Source of the DNA: Candidatus Tepidifontimicrobium thermophilum
GTDB taxonomy: Bacteria; Sysuimicrobiota; Sysuimicrobiia; Sysuimicrobiales; Sysuimicrobiaceae
Length of the DNA: 64,000 bases
Direction of reading: 5' to 3'
NCBI GenBank assembly: GCA_031296405.1
Contig: JAVKKH010000007.1
Span: 1 to 64,000, forward strand
Shown here: positions 34,353-43,323 of the stretch, piece after piece
Layout: the number at the start of each line of letters is the position of its first letter
How positions within the stretch are numbered: the first letter of the stretch is position 1
Program-made: the position numbers and the translations under genes
The notes under the pieces: generated by a model
Seen by the model: the letters and a program-made list of their open reading frames with translations, nothing else
What the model was told of the DNA's origin: nothing
Databases searched by the model: none

Positions 34353-35494
34353 CGCACGATCTCCTCGTAGGCGAGCAAAATGGCGTCGTAGTAGTCGCCA
34401 AGGGGCATCTGCAGGGAGTACCGCGCCAGATCCTCCGGCGTGACGCCCTTGAACAGCAGCGCCCGCGCCTGCGGGGAGACTAGCGGCATCACCCGGTTCG
34501 GATCGATGCCCGGGTACCACCCGAACTGCTCCACGATCACCTTCGCCTGGACCTGCGGGTTCGCCACGAAGTCCACATACCGCGCACCCCAATCCCGGTT
34601 GGCCGCCTCCCGCGGAACCACCAGGTAGAGGGGGTAGATCGGCAGACCGGGGGCGATGAGGACGGGCGTGATGTCCGGGTTCATCCGGCCCTCGTTCTTC
34701 CACGCCACCAGCTGGTCCACCCACACCGCTCCCATCCAGATCTCGCCGCGGTTCAGCGCGTCCAGGGTCCCCGCGTTGCCCGAGGTGATGACCACGTTCC
34801 GGTTGAACTCCCGTAGCTGCTCGATCGCCTGGCGGATCAGGGGATCGTACTTGCGGTCGTAGGGACCCTGGGTGAACAGGTCATACCGCCCCGTCTTGTA
34901 GTAGACCCACGCCATGACGAAGCCGATGCCGGAGACGCCCCCCTTGATGCCGTTGTAGCCGAACCGGCGAGGGTTGGCCCGCACCCACGCCTCCAACTCC
35001 GCAAAGGTGCGCGGCGGCTTCTGGACGTAGGCCGGGTTGTACGCGATGGCGATCTGGTTCTTGAACATGGGCACCACGTAGCCCTTTACCTCCACCCCGA
35101 AAGCCCGCTCGGTGTCGGGTCCAACCACGTACCGGCCGAACTGCATCTGCGGGACGAACCGGTGCAGGAGGCGCTCTCGCACCATCTGGGCCGCGTACCG
35201 CATGGATATCAGCGCCACGTCCAGGTCCCAGGGCTTCCGTCCTGCGTCCGCCTGCGCCTTGATCTTCGTGTAGACAGCCCGGCTGGCTGCCTCGCCGGTA
35301 CCGGTGCCCACCGCGTGCACGGTCACGCCCGGATGGTTCTTGGCGAAGGCGACACCCAGGTAGTTGTTGTGGGCCTCCACCACGTTCACGTCCGCCGCAA
35401 TCGCCACCTGGATCGTGACCCGGGACTGCGCGAACCCGGCTGCCGCAAGGCCCCCTACGAGGACGACCGCCGCCGCCAGAGGTTTCCAACGCAT
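34349..35494 (-). CDS. ABC transporter extracellular solute-binding protein
   Basis: Periplasmic receptor (381 aa) of the type II (SBP_bac) class. Residues 1-22 are a signal peptide (LAAAVVLVGGLAAAGFAQ). The mature part has NNYLGVAFAKNHPGVTVHAV, PMFKNQIAIAYNPAYVQKPP (hinge region common in iron/spermidine/thiamine receptors) and WMGAVWVDQLVAWKNEGR. ATG 35494 follows AAAGGGGTGAG. Substrate not assignable. Confidence 0.88.
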   Translation of the reverse strand: MRWKPLAAAVVLVGGLAAAGFAQSRVTIQVAIAADVNVVEAHNNYLGVAFAKNHPGVTVHAVGTGTGEAASRAVYTKIKAQADAGRKPWDLDVALISMRYAAQMVRERLLHRFVPQMQFGRYVVGPDTERAFGVEVKGYVVPMFKNQIAIAYNPAYVQKPPRTFAELEAWVRANPRRFGYNGIKGGVSGIGFVMAWVYYKTGRYDLFTQGPYDRKYDPLIRQAIEQLREFNRNVVITSGNAGTLDALNRGEIWMGAVWVDQLVAWKNEGRMNPDITPVLIAPGLPIYPLYLVVPREAANRDWGARYVDFVANPQVQAKVIVEQFGWYPGIDPNRVMPLVSPQARALLFKGVTPEDLARYSLQMPLGDYYDAILLAYEEIVR

Positions 35495-35500
35495 GGTTGC

Positions 35501-36019
35501 TCACCCCTTTCCGGTTCGTGTGGACTTGTCGCCGCGCACCCGACCGTGCGCCAACTCCCAGGCCAGGGCCACCGCCTCTGCCGCGTCCCGCGCCCGCACG
35601 ATGGGGTCACCCTGTAGCCCGGGTCGGGAAAGCTCCCAGGTCCCCAGCCCGACCACGGGGACACCCAGCTTCAGCGCGTAGGCGATCTCCGAAAGCGTCC
35701 CGTAGCTTCCACCCACCGCCACCACGGCATCGGAGGTGCGCACCACGATCACGTTGCGCGCCTCGCCGAGCCCCGTCACCACGGGTACGCCTACGTAGGG
35801 GTTGGCCTCCTCTGCCCGCGTCCCGGGCAGGATCCCCACCACCAGGCCACCCTCCTCCACAGCCCCCCGGGCGGCTGCCTCCATCACCCCTCCGAGCCCC
35901 CCGCACACCAACACCCCGCCGCGGCGGGCGATCTCACGCCCGACCTGCTCCGCCATCCGGCACATCTCCGGCCGGGCGTCCTGCTCGCCGATCACCCCGA
36001 TGTGCAGGCGCCTACTCAC
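35501..36019 (-). CDS. LOG-like / TIGR00725 family protein
   Basis: Rossmann-like SLOG protein (172 aa). It shows LVCGGLGGVMEAAARGA and the phosphate-binding VAVGGSYGTLSEIAYAL, as in TIGR00725 and lysine-decarboxylase-like LOG proteins that release bases from nucleoside monophosphates or bind nucleotides. GTG 36019 overlaps the regulator stop by 8 bases and has GAGGTG upstream. Its place between a GntR regulator and an ABC receptor hints that the imported or sensed ligand is nucleoside- or cytokinin-like; that is inference. Confidence 0.83.
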   Translation of the reverse strand: MSRRLHIGVIGEQDARPEMCRMAEQVGREIARRGGVLVCGGLGGVMEAAARGAVEEGGLVVGILPGTRAEEANPYVGVPVVTGLGEARNVIVVRTSDAVVAVGGSYGTLSEIAYALKLGVPVVGLGTWELSRPGLQGDPIVRARDAAEAVALAWELAHGRVRGDKSTRTGKG

Positions 36020-36707
36020 GGTACACCTCGTAGCAGGCGTCCACAGGGAGGCCTGCGTCCACGAAGGCCACTCCCTCCACCAGCAACAGCGGCGTGCCAG
36101 GAGGCACCTCCAGGAGCCGTGCTTCGGGAGCCGTCGCTCTCACCGGCCGGTACACTCGCTCACAACGAGTGAACCGGTAGCCGTAGTGCTCCTCCACGAG
36201 GCGGTACAGGGAGTCGGACGCAAGGTCCAGCCCGTCCAGGCCGGGGCAGATGCGCACCGGGATGCACGACACGTGGTACGCAACCGGGTGGCCAGCCACG
36301 AGGCGAAGCCGCCGGATCCGGTACACCAGCTCCCCGGGGGCGAGTGCCAGGGCCCTACGCACCGCCTCCGAGGGCCGCTCGCGTCGCACGCTCAGGAGGT
36401 GGTTCTGCACTTCCACGCCGTGGGCCCGCATCTCCTCGGTGAAGGACAGCACGGTCCAGAAACGGCGCAGCGCTCTGGGTCGGCTGGCAAAGGTGCCCAC
36501 GCCATGGCGGCGCTGGACCAAGCCTTCTGCGGCCAGCGCGGCGATGGCCTGTCGCACCGTCATCCGGCTGCACCCGAACCGACGGGCCAGCTCCCCCTCG
36601 GAGGGCAGCCGTGCGCCTTCGGGGAACTGCCCCTGGCGGATCCACCGTTCCACGGCGCGGCGGACCGCCAGGTATCTGGGCCCTGTCTGGACGTCTAGAC
36701 CTGCCAC
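36012..36707 (-). CDS. GntR-family regulator, HutC/UTRA subfamily
   Basis: DNA-binding regulator (231 aa). The winged helix (SEGELARRFGCSRMTVRQAI) spans about residues 10-70, followed by a UTRA ligand domain (RIRRLRLVAGHPVAYHVSCI; LEVPPGTPLLLVEG). GTG 36707 is chosen: a near-consensus promoter (36714-36742) puts the transcript start at the GTG, so the message is probably leaderless; the longer frame would run through the tRNA gene. First gene of the unit that includes the LOG-like protein and the ABC importer. Confidence 0.85.
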   Translation of the reverse strand: MAGLDVQTGPRYLAVRRAVERWIRQGQFPEGARLPSEGELARRFGCSRMTVRQAIAALAAEGLVQRRHGVGTFASRPRALRRFWTVLSFTEEMRAHGVEVQNHLLSVRRERPSEAVRRALALAPGELVYRIRRLRLVAGHPVAYHVSCIPVRICPGLDGLDLASDSLYRLVEEHYGYRFTRCERVYRPVRATAPEARLLEVPPGTPLLLVEGVAFVDAGLPVDACYEVYRE

Positions 36708-36713
36708 GGGCGC

Positions 36714-36742
36714 AGGATAGCTCGCGGGGACCCGCGGGTCAA
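36714..36742 (-). promoter_or_regulatory. Promoter of the HutC-type GntR operon
   Basis: TTGACC (36742-36737), 17-base spacer, TATCCT (36719-36714), then six bases to the GTG start. Spacing and boxes fit a housekeeping sigma-70-type promoter. The start of transcription should fall on or next to the start codon. Confidence 0.65.
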
Positions 36743-36755
36743 GGGAAAAACCCAG

Positions 36756-36830
36756 TGGTCGGGGCGGCCGGATTCGAACCGGCGACCTTCGGCTCCCAAA
36801 GCCGATGCGCTTCCGCTGCGCCACACCCCG
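36756..36830 (-). tRNA. tRNA-Pro (anticodon UGG)
   Basis: 75-nt cloverleaf including an encoded CCA. The acceptor stem CGGGGTG pairs with CGCCCCG (one G-U). The anticodon loop TTTGGGA sits between TCGGC and GCCGA, giving anticodon TGG, and the T-loop is GGTTCGAATCC. It decodes proline CCN codons. It stands alone, with its own promoter 7 bases upstream. Confidence 0.96.
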
Positions 36831-36837
36831 CGCCTCC

Positions 36838-36866
36838 ACTGTACGGAGGCGCCCCCGGACCGTCAA
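36838..36866 (-). promoter_or_regulatory. Promoter of tRNA-Pro
   Basis: TTGACG (36866-36861), 17-base spacer, TACAGT (36843-36838), seven bases before the tRNA 5' end. The -10 box is the loop of an 8-bp inverted repeat (GCGCCTCC at 36830-36837 with GGAGGCGC at 36845-36852). Confidence 0.65.
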
Positions 36867-36915
36867 CCGCAAGGAGAACCCCAGGGCCACCCCGAAGATC
36901 CCTGTGAGGGACGCG

Positions 36916-38556
36916 GTGGACACACGGTTCGAACGGCTCAGCGACGAGATCCTGACGGCAGCGTTCGACTTCTACCCCACCTGGGCGGCGCGGCTCGGGC
37001 TGCACGCCTACGACGGCCGGCTGGGTTCCTTCAACCTGTCGGCCCTGGACGCACGGTTGCGGACGATCCGGGAACACGAGCGGGCCCTGCGGGAGGCCCC
37101 TAGCGAGGACCTCTCTCCCCGGCAGCGGGTGGACCGTGAACTCCTCCTCGCCTTCCTCGAGCGCGAACGGTTCGACCTGGAGGACCTGCGGAGCTTCCAG
37201 CGCAACCCGCTGGCGTACGCAGACGCCCTGGACGTGACCCTGTACGTGAAGCGAGAGTATGCGCCCCTCGAACAGCGTGCCGCGGCGCTGACGGAGCACC
37301 TCCGCCAGCTGCCGGCGTTCCTTACCGAGGCGCGCAGGAACCTCGAGCCGCACTGCCCCCGGCCCTTTGTGACCACCGCGCTGGAGATGTTCACGGGGGG
37401 CCTGGACTTCCTCCGGGACCAGCTCCCGACTGCGGTGCGGGAGGTCTCCCCACCGGTCCGGGCGCGGCTGGAGGACGCCTGGAGCGCCGCAGTCAAGGCG
37501 GTGGCCGCGTTCGTGGGATTCCTGCGGGACGAGCTGTTGACGCGCGCCACCGACGAGTTCGCCCTGGGCCCGGACCTGTACCGCCGCATGCTGTGGGCAG
37601 GCGAGCGGATCGATGTGGACCTGGAGTCCCTCCGCAGGCGGGCTGAGGAGGAGCTGGGGCGGCTACAGGGGGAGCTGGAGGAGGCGACCCGTCGCGTGGA
37701 TCCCCACCGGCCGCCCGGGGACGTTGTCCGCAGCCTGTGCCGGGAGCACCCCGCGGAGGGGGAGCTTGTTGGCTGCGTGCAGTCCATCCTCGCGGAGCTG
37801 CGCGAGTTCCTCCACCGCAACCCCGTGGTCACGGTGCCGGAGCCGTCTGACTGCCGCGTGGAACCCACGCCCCCGTTCCTGCGCTGGGCCTTCGCCATGA
37901 TGGACACCGCGGGCCCCTTCGAGGAGCAAGAGGTGGCGTCCTTTTTCTACGTCACGCTGCCAGACCCCGCCTGGTCCCCGGAGGAGAAGGAAGCGTGGCT
38001 GTCCCGCTTCGACGTGCACACCCTCCGGAACACCAGCGTCCACGAGGCGTACCCGGGCCACCACGTGCACTTCCTGCGGCTGCGCCAGGTACCCTCCCGG
38101 GTCGGCAAGGCCCTCACCTCCTACGCCTTCGTGGAGGGGTGGGCCCACTACTGCGAGGAGATGATGCTGGAGTGTGGGTACGGGGAGGGAGATCCCAAGC
38201 TCCGGGTCGCGCAGCTGGTAGACGCCCTGGTCCGCGCGGTGCGTTTCCGGGCCTCCCTGGGGCTCCACACGGAGGGCTGGACCCTCGACCAGTCCGCGCG
38301 CCGGTTCGTGGAGGACGCTTACCTGGAACCCCTGCCGGCCCTGAAGGAGGCTGAACGTGGGACCTTCGACCCCGGGTACCTTTCCTACACCCTCGGTAAG
38401 CAGCTCGTCAAAGAGCTGCGGGCGGAGTGGGAGCGCCGGCTCGGGAACGCCTTCCGGCTGCGGGACTTCCACGACCGGCTGCTGGACCTGGGCGCTCCGC
38501 CCGTGCCTGTTGCCCGTCGGGTGCTGCTGGGTGAAGCCGGGCCGCAGGCGCCCTGA
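36916..38556 (+). CDS. DUF885-family metallopeptidase-like protein
   Basis: Protein of 546 aa matching the DUF885 family of predicted zinc peptidases. The family signature SVHEAYPGHHVHFLRL (His-Glu...His) lies near residue 380, followed by FVEGWAHYCEEMMLECGYG, the second conserved block. Mostly alpha-helical; no signal peptide with this start. GTG 36916 is preferred because GAGGG precedes it at normal spacing; GTG 36904 is an alternative. Related proteins hydrolyse peptides; physiological role unknown. Ends 13 bases from the convergent gene at 38570. Confidence 0.85.
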   Translation: MDTRFERLSDEILTAAFDFYPTWAARLGLHAYDGRLGSFNLSALDARLRTIREHERALREAPSEDLSPRQRVDRELLLAFLERERFDLEDLRSFQRNPLAYADALDVTLYVKREYAPLEQRAAALTEHLRQLPAFLTEARRNLEPHCPRPFVTTALEMFTGGLDFLRDQLPTAVREVSPPVRARLEDAWSAAVKAVAAFVGFLRDELLTRATDEFALGPDLYRRMLWAGERIDVDLESLRRRAEEELGRLQGELEEATRRVDPHRPPGDVVRSLCREHPAEGELVGCVQSILAELREFLHRNPVVTVPEPSDCRVEPTPPFLRWAFAMMDTAGPFEEQEVASFFYVTLPDPAWSPEEKEAWLSRFDVHTLRNTSVHEAYPGHHVHFLRLRQVPSRVGKALTSYAFVEGWAHYCEEMMLECGYGEGDPKLRVAQLVDALVRAVRFRASLGLHTEGWTLDQSARRFVEDAYLEPLPALKEAERGTFDPGYLSYTLGKQLVKELRAEWERRLGNAFRLRDFHDRLLDLGAPPVPVARRVLLGEAGPQAP

Positions 38557-38569
38557 AGGCCTGACCCAG

Positions 38570-39274
38570 CTAGGCCCCGGACCCCTGCCCCTGCTGTTGC
38601 GCCTTTCGGGCCGCGGCCCGGGCCTTCGCTTCCTCGATGAGCCGCTGTCGCTCCGCCGCTTTGGGGTCCGTGGCTGCGGGCGGCTGCCGCGAAGCCGCCG
38701 CAGCGGGTGTGGGTGCCTCCTCCGGAGGTGCGGCCTCGCCCTTGGCCTTCGCCTCCTTGGCCAGCTCGGTGGTGCGCTGCATGGCCGTGCTGTCCCCCAA
38801 CCACTCCAGACGCAGGAACGCCTCCACCCGCCGGCGCGCCTCCTCCAGGGACTGGGGGTTTCCGGCCTGAGCTTCCTCCGCCAGGGTCCGATCCAGGCGG
38901 TAGCTCACCAGGCGCTGGCCGTCCGTGACGTGGACCAGGGGGTGCCCTTTGGAGTCCTGGTAGACCAAAATCCGCGCCTGGATCCCCAGGCGCTGCGCGA
39001 TGGGAGCTACCTCCTCGTACACCCACTGAAGGAAGGGCGGCAGCTGGCGGTTCGCCCCAGGGTCCAGTGTGGCCGCCACGCTGCGGCCCGTCAGCGGGTC
39101 CTCAAAGCGCGGTCTGTGCCGTGCCCGGCGCTGCTCGGCCTTCCGGAGCTGCTCCGCGATCTCCTCACGCACGTCCAGGGCCGCCACCAGGAAGGAGGCC
39201 GCGTAGATGAGGAACACTGCGAAGGTCAGCGCCCAGTACGTCCAGAAGGGGTTGTTGAAGAACACGTTGGACAC
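38570..39274 (-). CDS. Membrane-anchored coiled-coil protein of unknown function
   Basis: Protein of 234 aa, not recognised. One N-terminal transmembrane segment (residues 10-32, WTYWALTFAVFLIYAASFLV) is followed by charged helices. The C-terminal third is low-complexity and Ala/Glu/Lys/Gln-rich (KAAERQRLIEEAKARAAARK), likely coiled coil. The middle (about residues 70-130) is a small folded region with ARILVYQDSKGHPLVHVTD. GTG 39274 follows GGGAGGG. Convergent with the DUF885 gene and 42 bases downstream of rdgB. Confidence 0.75.
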   Translation of the reverse strand: MSNVFFNNPFWTYWALTFAVFLIYAASFLVAALDVREEIAEQLRKAEQRRARHRPRFEDPLTGRSVAATLDPGANRQLPPFLQWVYEEVAPIAQRLGIQARILVYQDSKGHPLVHVTDGQRLVSYRLDRTLAEEAQAGNPQSLEEARRRVEAFLRLEWLGDSTAMQRTTELAKEAKAKGEAAPPEEAPTPAAAASRQPPAATDPKAAERQRLIEEAKARAAARKAQQQGQGSGA

Positions 39275-39316
39275 GGCAACCCTCCCGACCGTCCTGGTGT
39301 CAGTGTACCAGCGGCT

Positions 39317-39928
39317 TCAAGGGTCGCGCTGCTCCCGCACCAGGGTCAGGAGGAACTCCCGCGCCTTGCGCACGGCCTGGCCGCGGTGGCTGATGAGGTC
39401 CTTCTCCTGCGGGTTGAGCTCCGCCACGGTCCGATCCAGCTCCGGGAGGTAAAAGATAGGGTCGTACCCGAATCCCCCGGTGCCGCGGGGCTCCAGCGCG
39501 ATGGCTCCCTCGCAGGTCCCCTCGAACGTGTGCACACGGCCGTCCGGGAAGGCCACCGCCACCACGGCCCGGTACCTCGCGGTGCGGTTCTCAGGTGGCA
39601 CCCCTTCCAGGCGTCGGAGGATCTCCCGGTTCCGGTCCTCGTCCGTGGCGTCGTCTCCCAGGAACCGGGCGGACCGCGCGCCCGGCTGGCCCTCCAGGTA
39701 GTCCACCTCCAGGCCCGAGTCGTCCGCCAGGGCGACCTCGTTGAGCCAGCGGGCCACCGCCAGGGCCTTGGAGCGGGCGTTGGCCTCGTAGGTCCCCCCC
39801 TCCTCCGGCAGCGGGGGGACTTGCGGGTAGTCGCGGAGGGTCCGGACCTCCAGGGGCAGGTCGGCCAGCATGCGCTGCAGCTCCGCGCTCTTGGCCTCGT
39901 TGCGGGTGGCGAGGACGATGCGCTTCAC
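39317..39928 (-). CDS. rdgB: XTP/dITP diphosphatase (RdgB/HAM1)
   Basis: House-cleaning nucleotide pyrophosphatase (203 aa) removing deaminated purine triphosphates. Motifs: [14 protein letters not shown] at the start, [31 protein letters not shown] and [13 protein letters not shown] 39928 shares GTGA with the rph stop. The rph-rdgB pair is a common bacterial arrangement. The longer upstream frame lies inside rph. Confidence 0.95.
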   Translation of the reverse strand: MKRIVLATRNEAKSAELQRMLADLPLEVRTLRDYPQVPPLPEEGGTYEANARSKALAVARWLNEVALADDSGLEVDYLEGQPGARSARFLGDDATDEDRNREILRRLEGVPPENRTARYRAVVAVAFPDGRVHTFEGTCEGAIALEPRGTGGFGYDPIFYLPELDRTVAELNPQEKDLISHRGQAVRKAREFLLTLVREQRDP

Positions 39929-40647
39929 GAGCCCTGCAGGGTCCGCTTCTGGAGCTCGATGAGCTGTCGGATGCCCGCCTCGCCCAGGGCCAGGAGCTGC
40001 CGGAGTTCCTCGCGGGTGAAAGGGCGCCCCTCCGCGGTCCCCTGGACTTCCACCAGCTCGCCCGCGTCCGTCATCACGAGGTTCATGTCCACGTCGGCGC
40101 GGGCGTCCTCCTCGTAGGCGAGGTCCAGCATGGGCACCCCGCCCACGATCCCCACGCTGGTGGCGGCCACGAAGTTGCGCACGGGCCACCCCGAGAGCGC
40201 CTGGGTCCTGTGCAGCAGGCTCAGCGCGTCCACCAGGGCCACGAAGGCACCGGTCACCGCCGCGGTGCGGGTTCCCCCGTCCGCCTGCAGGACGTCGCAG
40301 TCCAGCCACACGGTGCGCTCGCCCAGCTTCTTCAGGTCCACCGCGGCCCGCAGGGATCTCCCGATGAGCCGCTGGATCTCCGCGGCCCGGCCGCCCGGTT
40401 TGCCGGTGGGGTCCCTGGGGATGCGTTCGCGGGAGGACCGGGGCAGCATCCCGTACTCAGCGGTGATCCAGCCCTGGCCCGAGCCCCGCAGCCAGGCGGG
40501 CACCCGCTCTTCGATGGTGGCCGCGCACACCACCCGGGTGTCCCCGAGCTCGATGAGCACCGACCCCTCCGCGTACTTCAGGTAGCCCCGCACCATCCGG
40601 CACGGCCGCAGCTCGTCCGGCGCACGACCGTCGGCCCGTCGGACCAA
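39925..40647 (-). CDS. rph: Ribonuclease PH
   Basis: Phosphorolytic 3'-5' exoribonuclease trimming tRNA 3' ends (240 aa). [13 protein letters not shown] opens the protein; [37 protein letters not shown] and [19 protein letters not shown] are the family blocks, with phosphate-binding Arg and metal Asp residues. The only fitting start is TTG 40647, eight bases past the preceding stop, with GAGG further up. Standard length. Confidence 0.96.
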   Translation of the reverse strand: MVRRADGRAPDELRPCRMVRGYLKYAEGSVLIELGDTRVVCAATIEERVPAWLRGSGQGWITAEYGMLPRSSRERIPRDPTGKPGGRAAEIQRLIGRSLRAAVDLKKLGERTVWLDCDVLQADGGTRTAAVTGAFVALVDALSLLHRTQALSGWPVRNFVAATSVGIVGGVPMLDLAYEEDARADVDMNLVMTDAGELVEVQGTAEGRPFTREELRQLLALGEAGIRQLIELQKRTLQGS

Positions 40648-40654
40648 GCCTCTT

Positions 40655-41404
40655 TCAGACCTCGTAGGCTCCTCCCTCCTCCACGGCCCCCACCGGACCG
40701 CCGAACGCCTTCTGCGCGGCCGCCACGGACTCCTGGGGGTCGGTGGTGGGGAAGAAGTGGGTGAGCAACAGCCGCCGGACCCCCGCCTCCTGGGCCAGGG
40801 CTCCAGCCAGGGAGCCCGTCAGGTGGCCCGCGGCGTCCGCGCGGTCCCGGTACGCCTCGGACAGCGTGGCCTCGGCCAGCAACACGTCGGCCCCCCGGCT
40901 CAGCTCGCGCACCGCGTCTGAGGGCGCGGTGTCCGCGGTGTACACCAGCACGGCACCCTGCGACTCCAGCCGCACCGCGTAGGTCTCCACGGGGTGCCGG
41001 GTCCTGCGAAACCGCACCCGCAGCCCGTCCAGCTCCACGGGCTCGGCCTCCGCGATGGCGTAGAAGTCGAACTCCTCGAGGACCGGCTCGCCCACCACGT
41101 GCGCGAGGTACTCCGCGGCCTGCGCGGGACCCAGCACCGCCAGGCGGCCGGCCCAGCTGGCCGGCCGCCGGCCCCACCGGAGGGCCACCCGCAGGGCCGG
41201 GAGGTCCGCCACGTGGTCCGGGTGCAGGTGCGACACCACCACAGCGTCCAGGTCGTACGGGCTCACCCGGAGGAGCAGCCGGGACAGCGCGCCGTGCCCC
41301 AGGTCCAGGAGCACGCGCCGGCCTGCGGCCTCCACCAGGTAGCCCGAGCATGCCTCCCCCGGCCGTGGGTAGCCTCCGCATCGCCCCAGCACCCAGACCC
41401 GCAT
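40655..41404 (-). CDS. Metallo-beta-lactamase-fold hydrolase (RNase Z-like)
   Basis: Protein of 249 aa with [15 protein letters not shown] (zinc motif His-x-His-x-Asp-His), [10 protein letters not shown] (bridging Asp) and [10 protein letters not shown] (final His). Belongs to the RNase Z/phosphodiesterase-like group; the protein lacks the RNase Z exosite arm, so it may be a phosphodiesterase. ATG 41404 follows GGAGGAGGTG. Between the cell-wall amidase and rph. Confidence 0.87.
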   Translation of the reverse strand: MRVWVLGRCGGYPRPGEACSGYLVEAAGRRVLLDLGHGALSRLLLRVSPYDLDAVVVSHLHPDHVADLPALRVALRWGRRPASWAGRLAVLGPAQAAEYLAHVVGEPVLEEFDFYAIAEAEPVELDGLRVRFRRTRHPVETYAVRLESQGAVLVYTADTAPSDAVRELSRGADVLLAEATLSEAYRDRADAAGHLTGSLAGALAQEAGVRRLLLTHFFPTTDPQESVAAAQKAFGGPVGAVEEGGAYEV

Positions 41405-41423
41405 GGACACCTCCTCCAAGCCG

Positions 41424-43208
41424 CTAGGGTTGCAGCGCGGGGACGTGGCGGATGAAGCGCACCACGCCCCGCGCGATGGCCTCTGCGACCCGCTGGCGGA
41501 AGGCCGCGGTGCGCAGCAGGGCCTCGTCCTCCAGATTGGTAAGGTAACCCACCTCCACCAGCACCGCGGGTATGGGGCTGTCGCGCAGGACCTTGAAGTT
41601 GGCGGTTCGGATCCCACGGTCCGGGATCCCCAACCGGCCCAGCTCCTCCTGGATCCACGTGGCCAGCTGCACGCTGTTCGGTTTCAGGTAGTACGTCTCC
41701 AAGCCTCGGATCACTCCGCGGGTGGTGGCGTTCGCGTGCACGCTGACGAACACGGTCGCCCCCGCCCGCAGGGCGATGGGGACTCGGTCCGCGAGGTCCA
41801 CGAACACGTCCGCCTCGCGGGTCATGACCGTACGGACACCCTGGCCCCGCAGGACGTCCCGCAGCCGCAGCCCGATGTCCAGCACCACGTCCTTCTCCAC
41901 CAGGCCTGTGGCCCCGATGGCGCCGGGGTCCTTGCCTCCGTGGCCGGGGTCAATCGCCACCACGTGGCCGGTCCGTGGCGGGGGTGCCGGCAGTTCGTCC
42001 ACCACGACCACCAGCCGACTCCCCCCGTCTTCCAGTTGCACCTCGTAGCGGGTCCTGGCCTGCCACTGCACCACCACCCGAGCGACGTCCGGGTCCGTCT
42101 GGAACTGCGCCGCCCGCACCACTTCCACGGGGCCTCCCACCGCGAGCTCCTGCTTCACGGGCACGAAGACCCCGGGGATGTCGAGGACCAACCGGTCCGG
42201 GTCCGGTAGCTCCTTGACCTGGAATTCCAGCGGACGGTCGGCCTGCACCACGACCCGCACGCGGCCAACCTGCCGCTCCAGGCTCAGTCCCAGGATACGG
42301 GGTACGTCGGGTCCAGCGGGCGGTGCGGGTGAGCTGACGGGCGGGACGGTCTGGGGATCAGGGGAGGTGGCGGCCGGGTCCGGACTCGCGGCCGGAGGCG
42401 AAAAGGCAGGAGGAGACGCCGGCGGTCCGGTGGCCGCAGCCGACGGTGCCCTCGGGAGCAACCGCAACACCACCTCGGGCGGCCCTGAGACCACTTCCAC
42501 GTCCAGCGGCGCGTCCAGGTCCAGGACCACCCGGGTCACGTACGGCTTGACCTGGAACTGCGCCACCCGCACGCGCCGCACGCCGAACTCCCCGAGGCTC
42601 ACCTCGCGGGTCTCGATGCGGGAAGCCGCGTTCACGAGGTCCACCACGAGGCGGTCCGGCTGGGACAGCACCGCCGTGCGGACTTCCACCGGCCCCGTGG
42701 CTTCCACCTGTAACCGCAGGCCGCCCGGTGCCCGATCCAGCACCAGCCGGAGCACCTGACTGACCACGTGCAGGGTCCCCTCTGTGGGCTCCCACTTCAC
42801 CCACGCGCCCAGGGCCCGGAACAGGAACTCCGCGGGGACCAGCAGCTTGCCGCCTGCAAGCTCAGGGGCCACAGGCAACACGCGGGGCTCGCCGTCCACC
42901 AGCGCCACGCGGTCGCCCGCCCGGAACACAAGCCGTGTGCCCCGAGGGCCGACCACCTGCGCCGTCCGGGTTAGGGGATCCCACCGGCTGCTCGCGCCGT
43001 AGGGCTCCACCAGCCCCTCCAGCGGGGCCAGCAACACGCCGGCCCGGAACACGGGCGGGGGGTCCAGGCTCGGGGTGCGGCCGTTCACCACCACCGCGGG
43101 CGACGCGGGCTGCGCCCCCGCGGGCAGGCTCAGGCACAGGACCACCAGGCCGACCCACAAGGCTGGCCGGCTTGAGGGTCGGCCGGGTCGGGCTGTCTGT
43201 CGGGCCAT
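41424..43208 (-). CDS. N-acetylmuramoyl-L-alanine amidase with AMIN domains
   Basis: Secreted peptidoglycan amidase (594 aa). Signal peptide spans residues 1-33 and a copper-amine-oxidase-N-like (stalk) domain about 35-135. Two AMIN-like domains (around 140-240 and 305-395) are separated by a Pro/Ser/Ala linker, and a C-terminal amidase_3 domain begins at HVVAIDPGHGGKDPG. Zinc ligands are in DPGHGG, LVEKD and SVHAN; the catalytic Glu is in VEVGYLTN. ATG 43208 starts the signal peptide; a TTG at 43247 is possible but gives 13 extra polar residues. Acts in cell separation or wall turnover. Confidence 0.92.
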   Translation of the reverse strand: MARQTARPGRPSSRPALWVGLVVLCLSLPAGAQPASPAVVVNGRTPSLDPPPVFRAGVLLAPLEGLVEPYGASSRWDPLTRTAQVVGPRGTRLVFRAGDRVALVDGEPRVLPVAPELAGGKLLVPAEFLFRALGAWVKWEPTEGTLHVVSQVLRLVLDRAPGGLRLQVEATGPVEVRTAVLSQPDRLVVDLVNAASRIETREVSLGEFGVRRVRVAQFQVKPYVTRVVLDLDAPLDVEVVSGPPEVVLRLLPRAPSAAATGPPASPPAFSPPAASPDPAATSPDPQTVPPVSSPAPPAGPDVPRILGLSLERQVGRVRVVVQADRPLEFQVKELPDPDRLVLDIPGVFVPVKQELAVGGPVEVVRAAQFQTDPDVARVVVQWQARTRYEVQLEDGGSRLVVVVDELPAPPPRTGHVVAIDPGHGGKDPGAIGATGLVEKDVVLDIGLRLRDVLRGQGVRTVMTREADVFVDLADRVPIALRAGATVFVSVHANATTRGVIRGLETYYLKPNSVQLATWIQEELGRLGIPDRGIRTANFKVLRDSPIPAVLVEVGYLTNLEDEALLRTAAFRQRVAEAIARGVVRFIRHVPALQP

Positions 43209-43323
43209 GGCTGCGTCCGCGCTCCCTCGCGTGCCCTCCGCGGGCAAGGCTCCGTCCGATCTCCGTGGGCCCGGCTCAGTGTTCGAGCTCGCGGTCTGTG
43301 TTCCCTGCCGTGCCAGAAGCCCC

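Noticed and set aside
36708-36923. N-terminal extension of the HutC-type GntR protein
   Set aside because: The frame would run backwards through the tRNA-Pro gene and its promoter; the GTG at 36707 has its own promoter.
38357-40117. Long plus-strand frame running from the DUF885 gene across the rdgB region
   Set aside because: It is antisense to rdgB, part of rph and the coiled-coil gene, all well supported on the minus strand.
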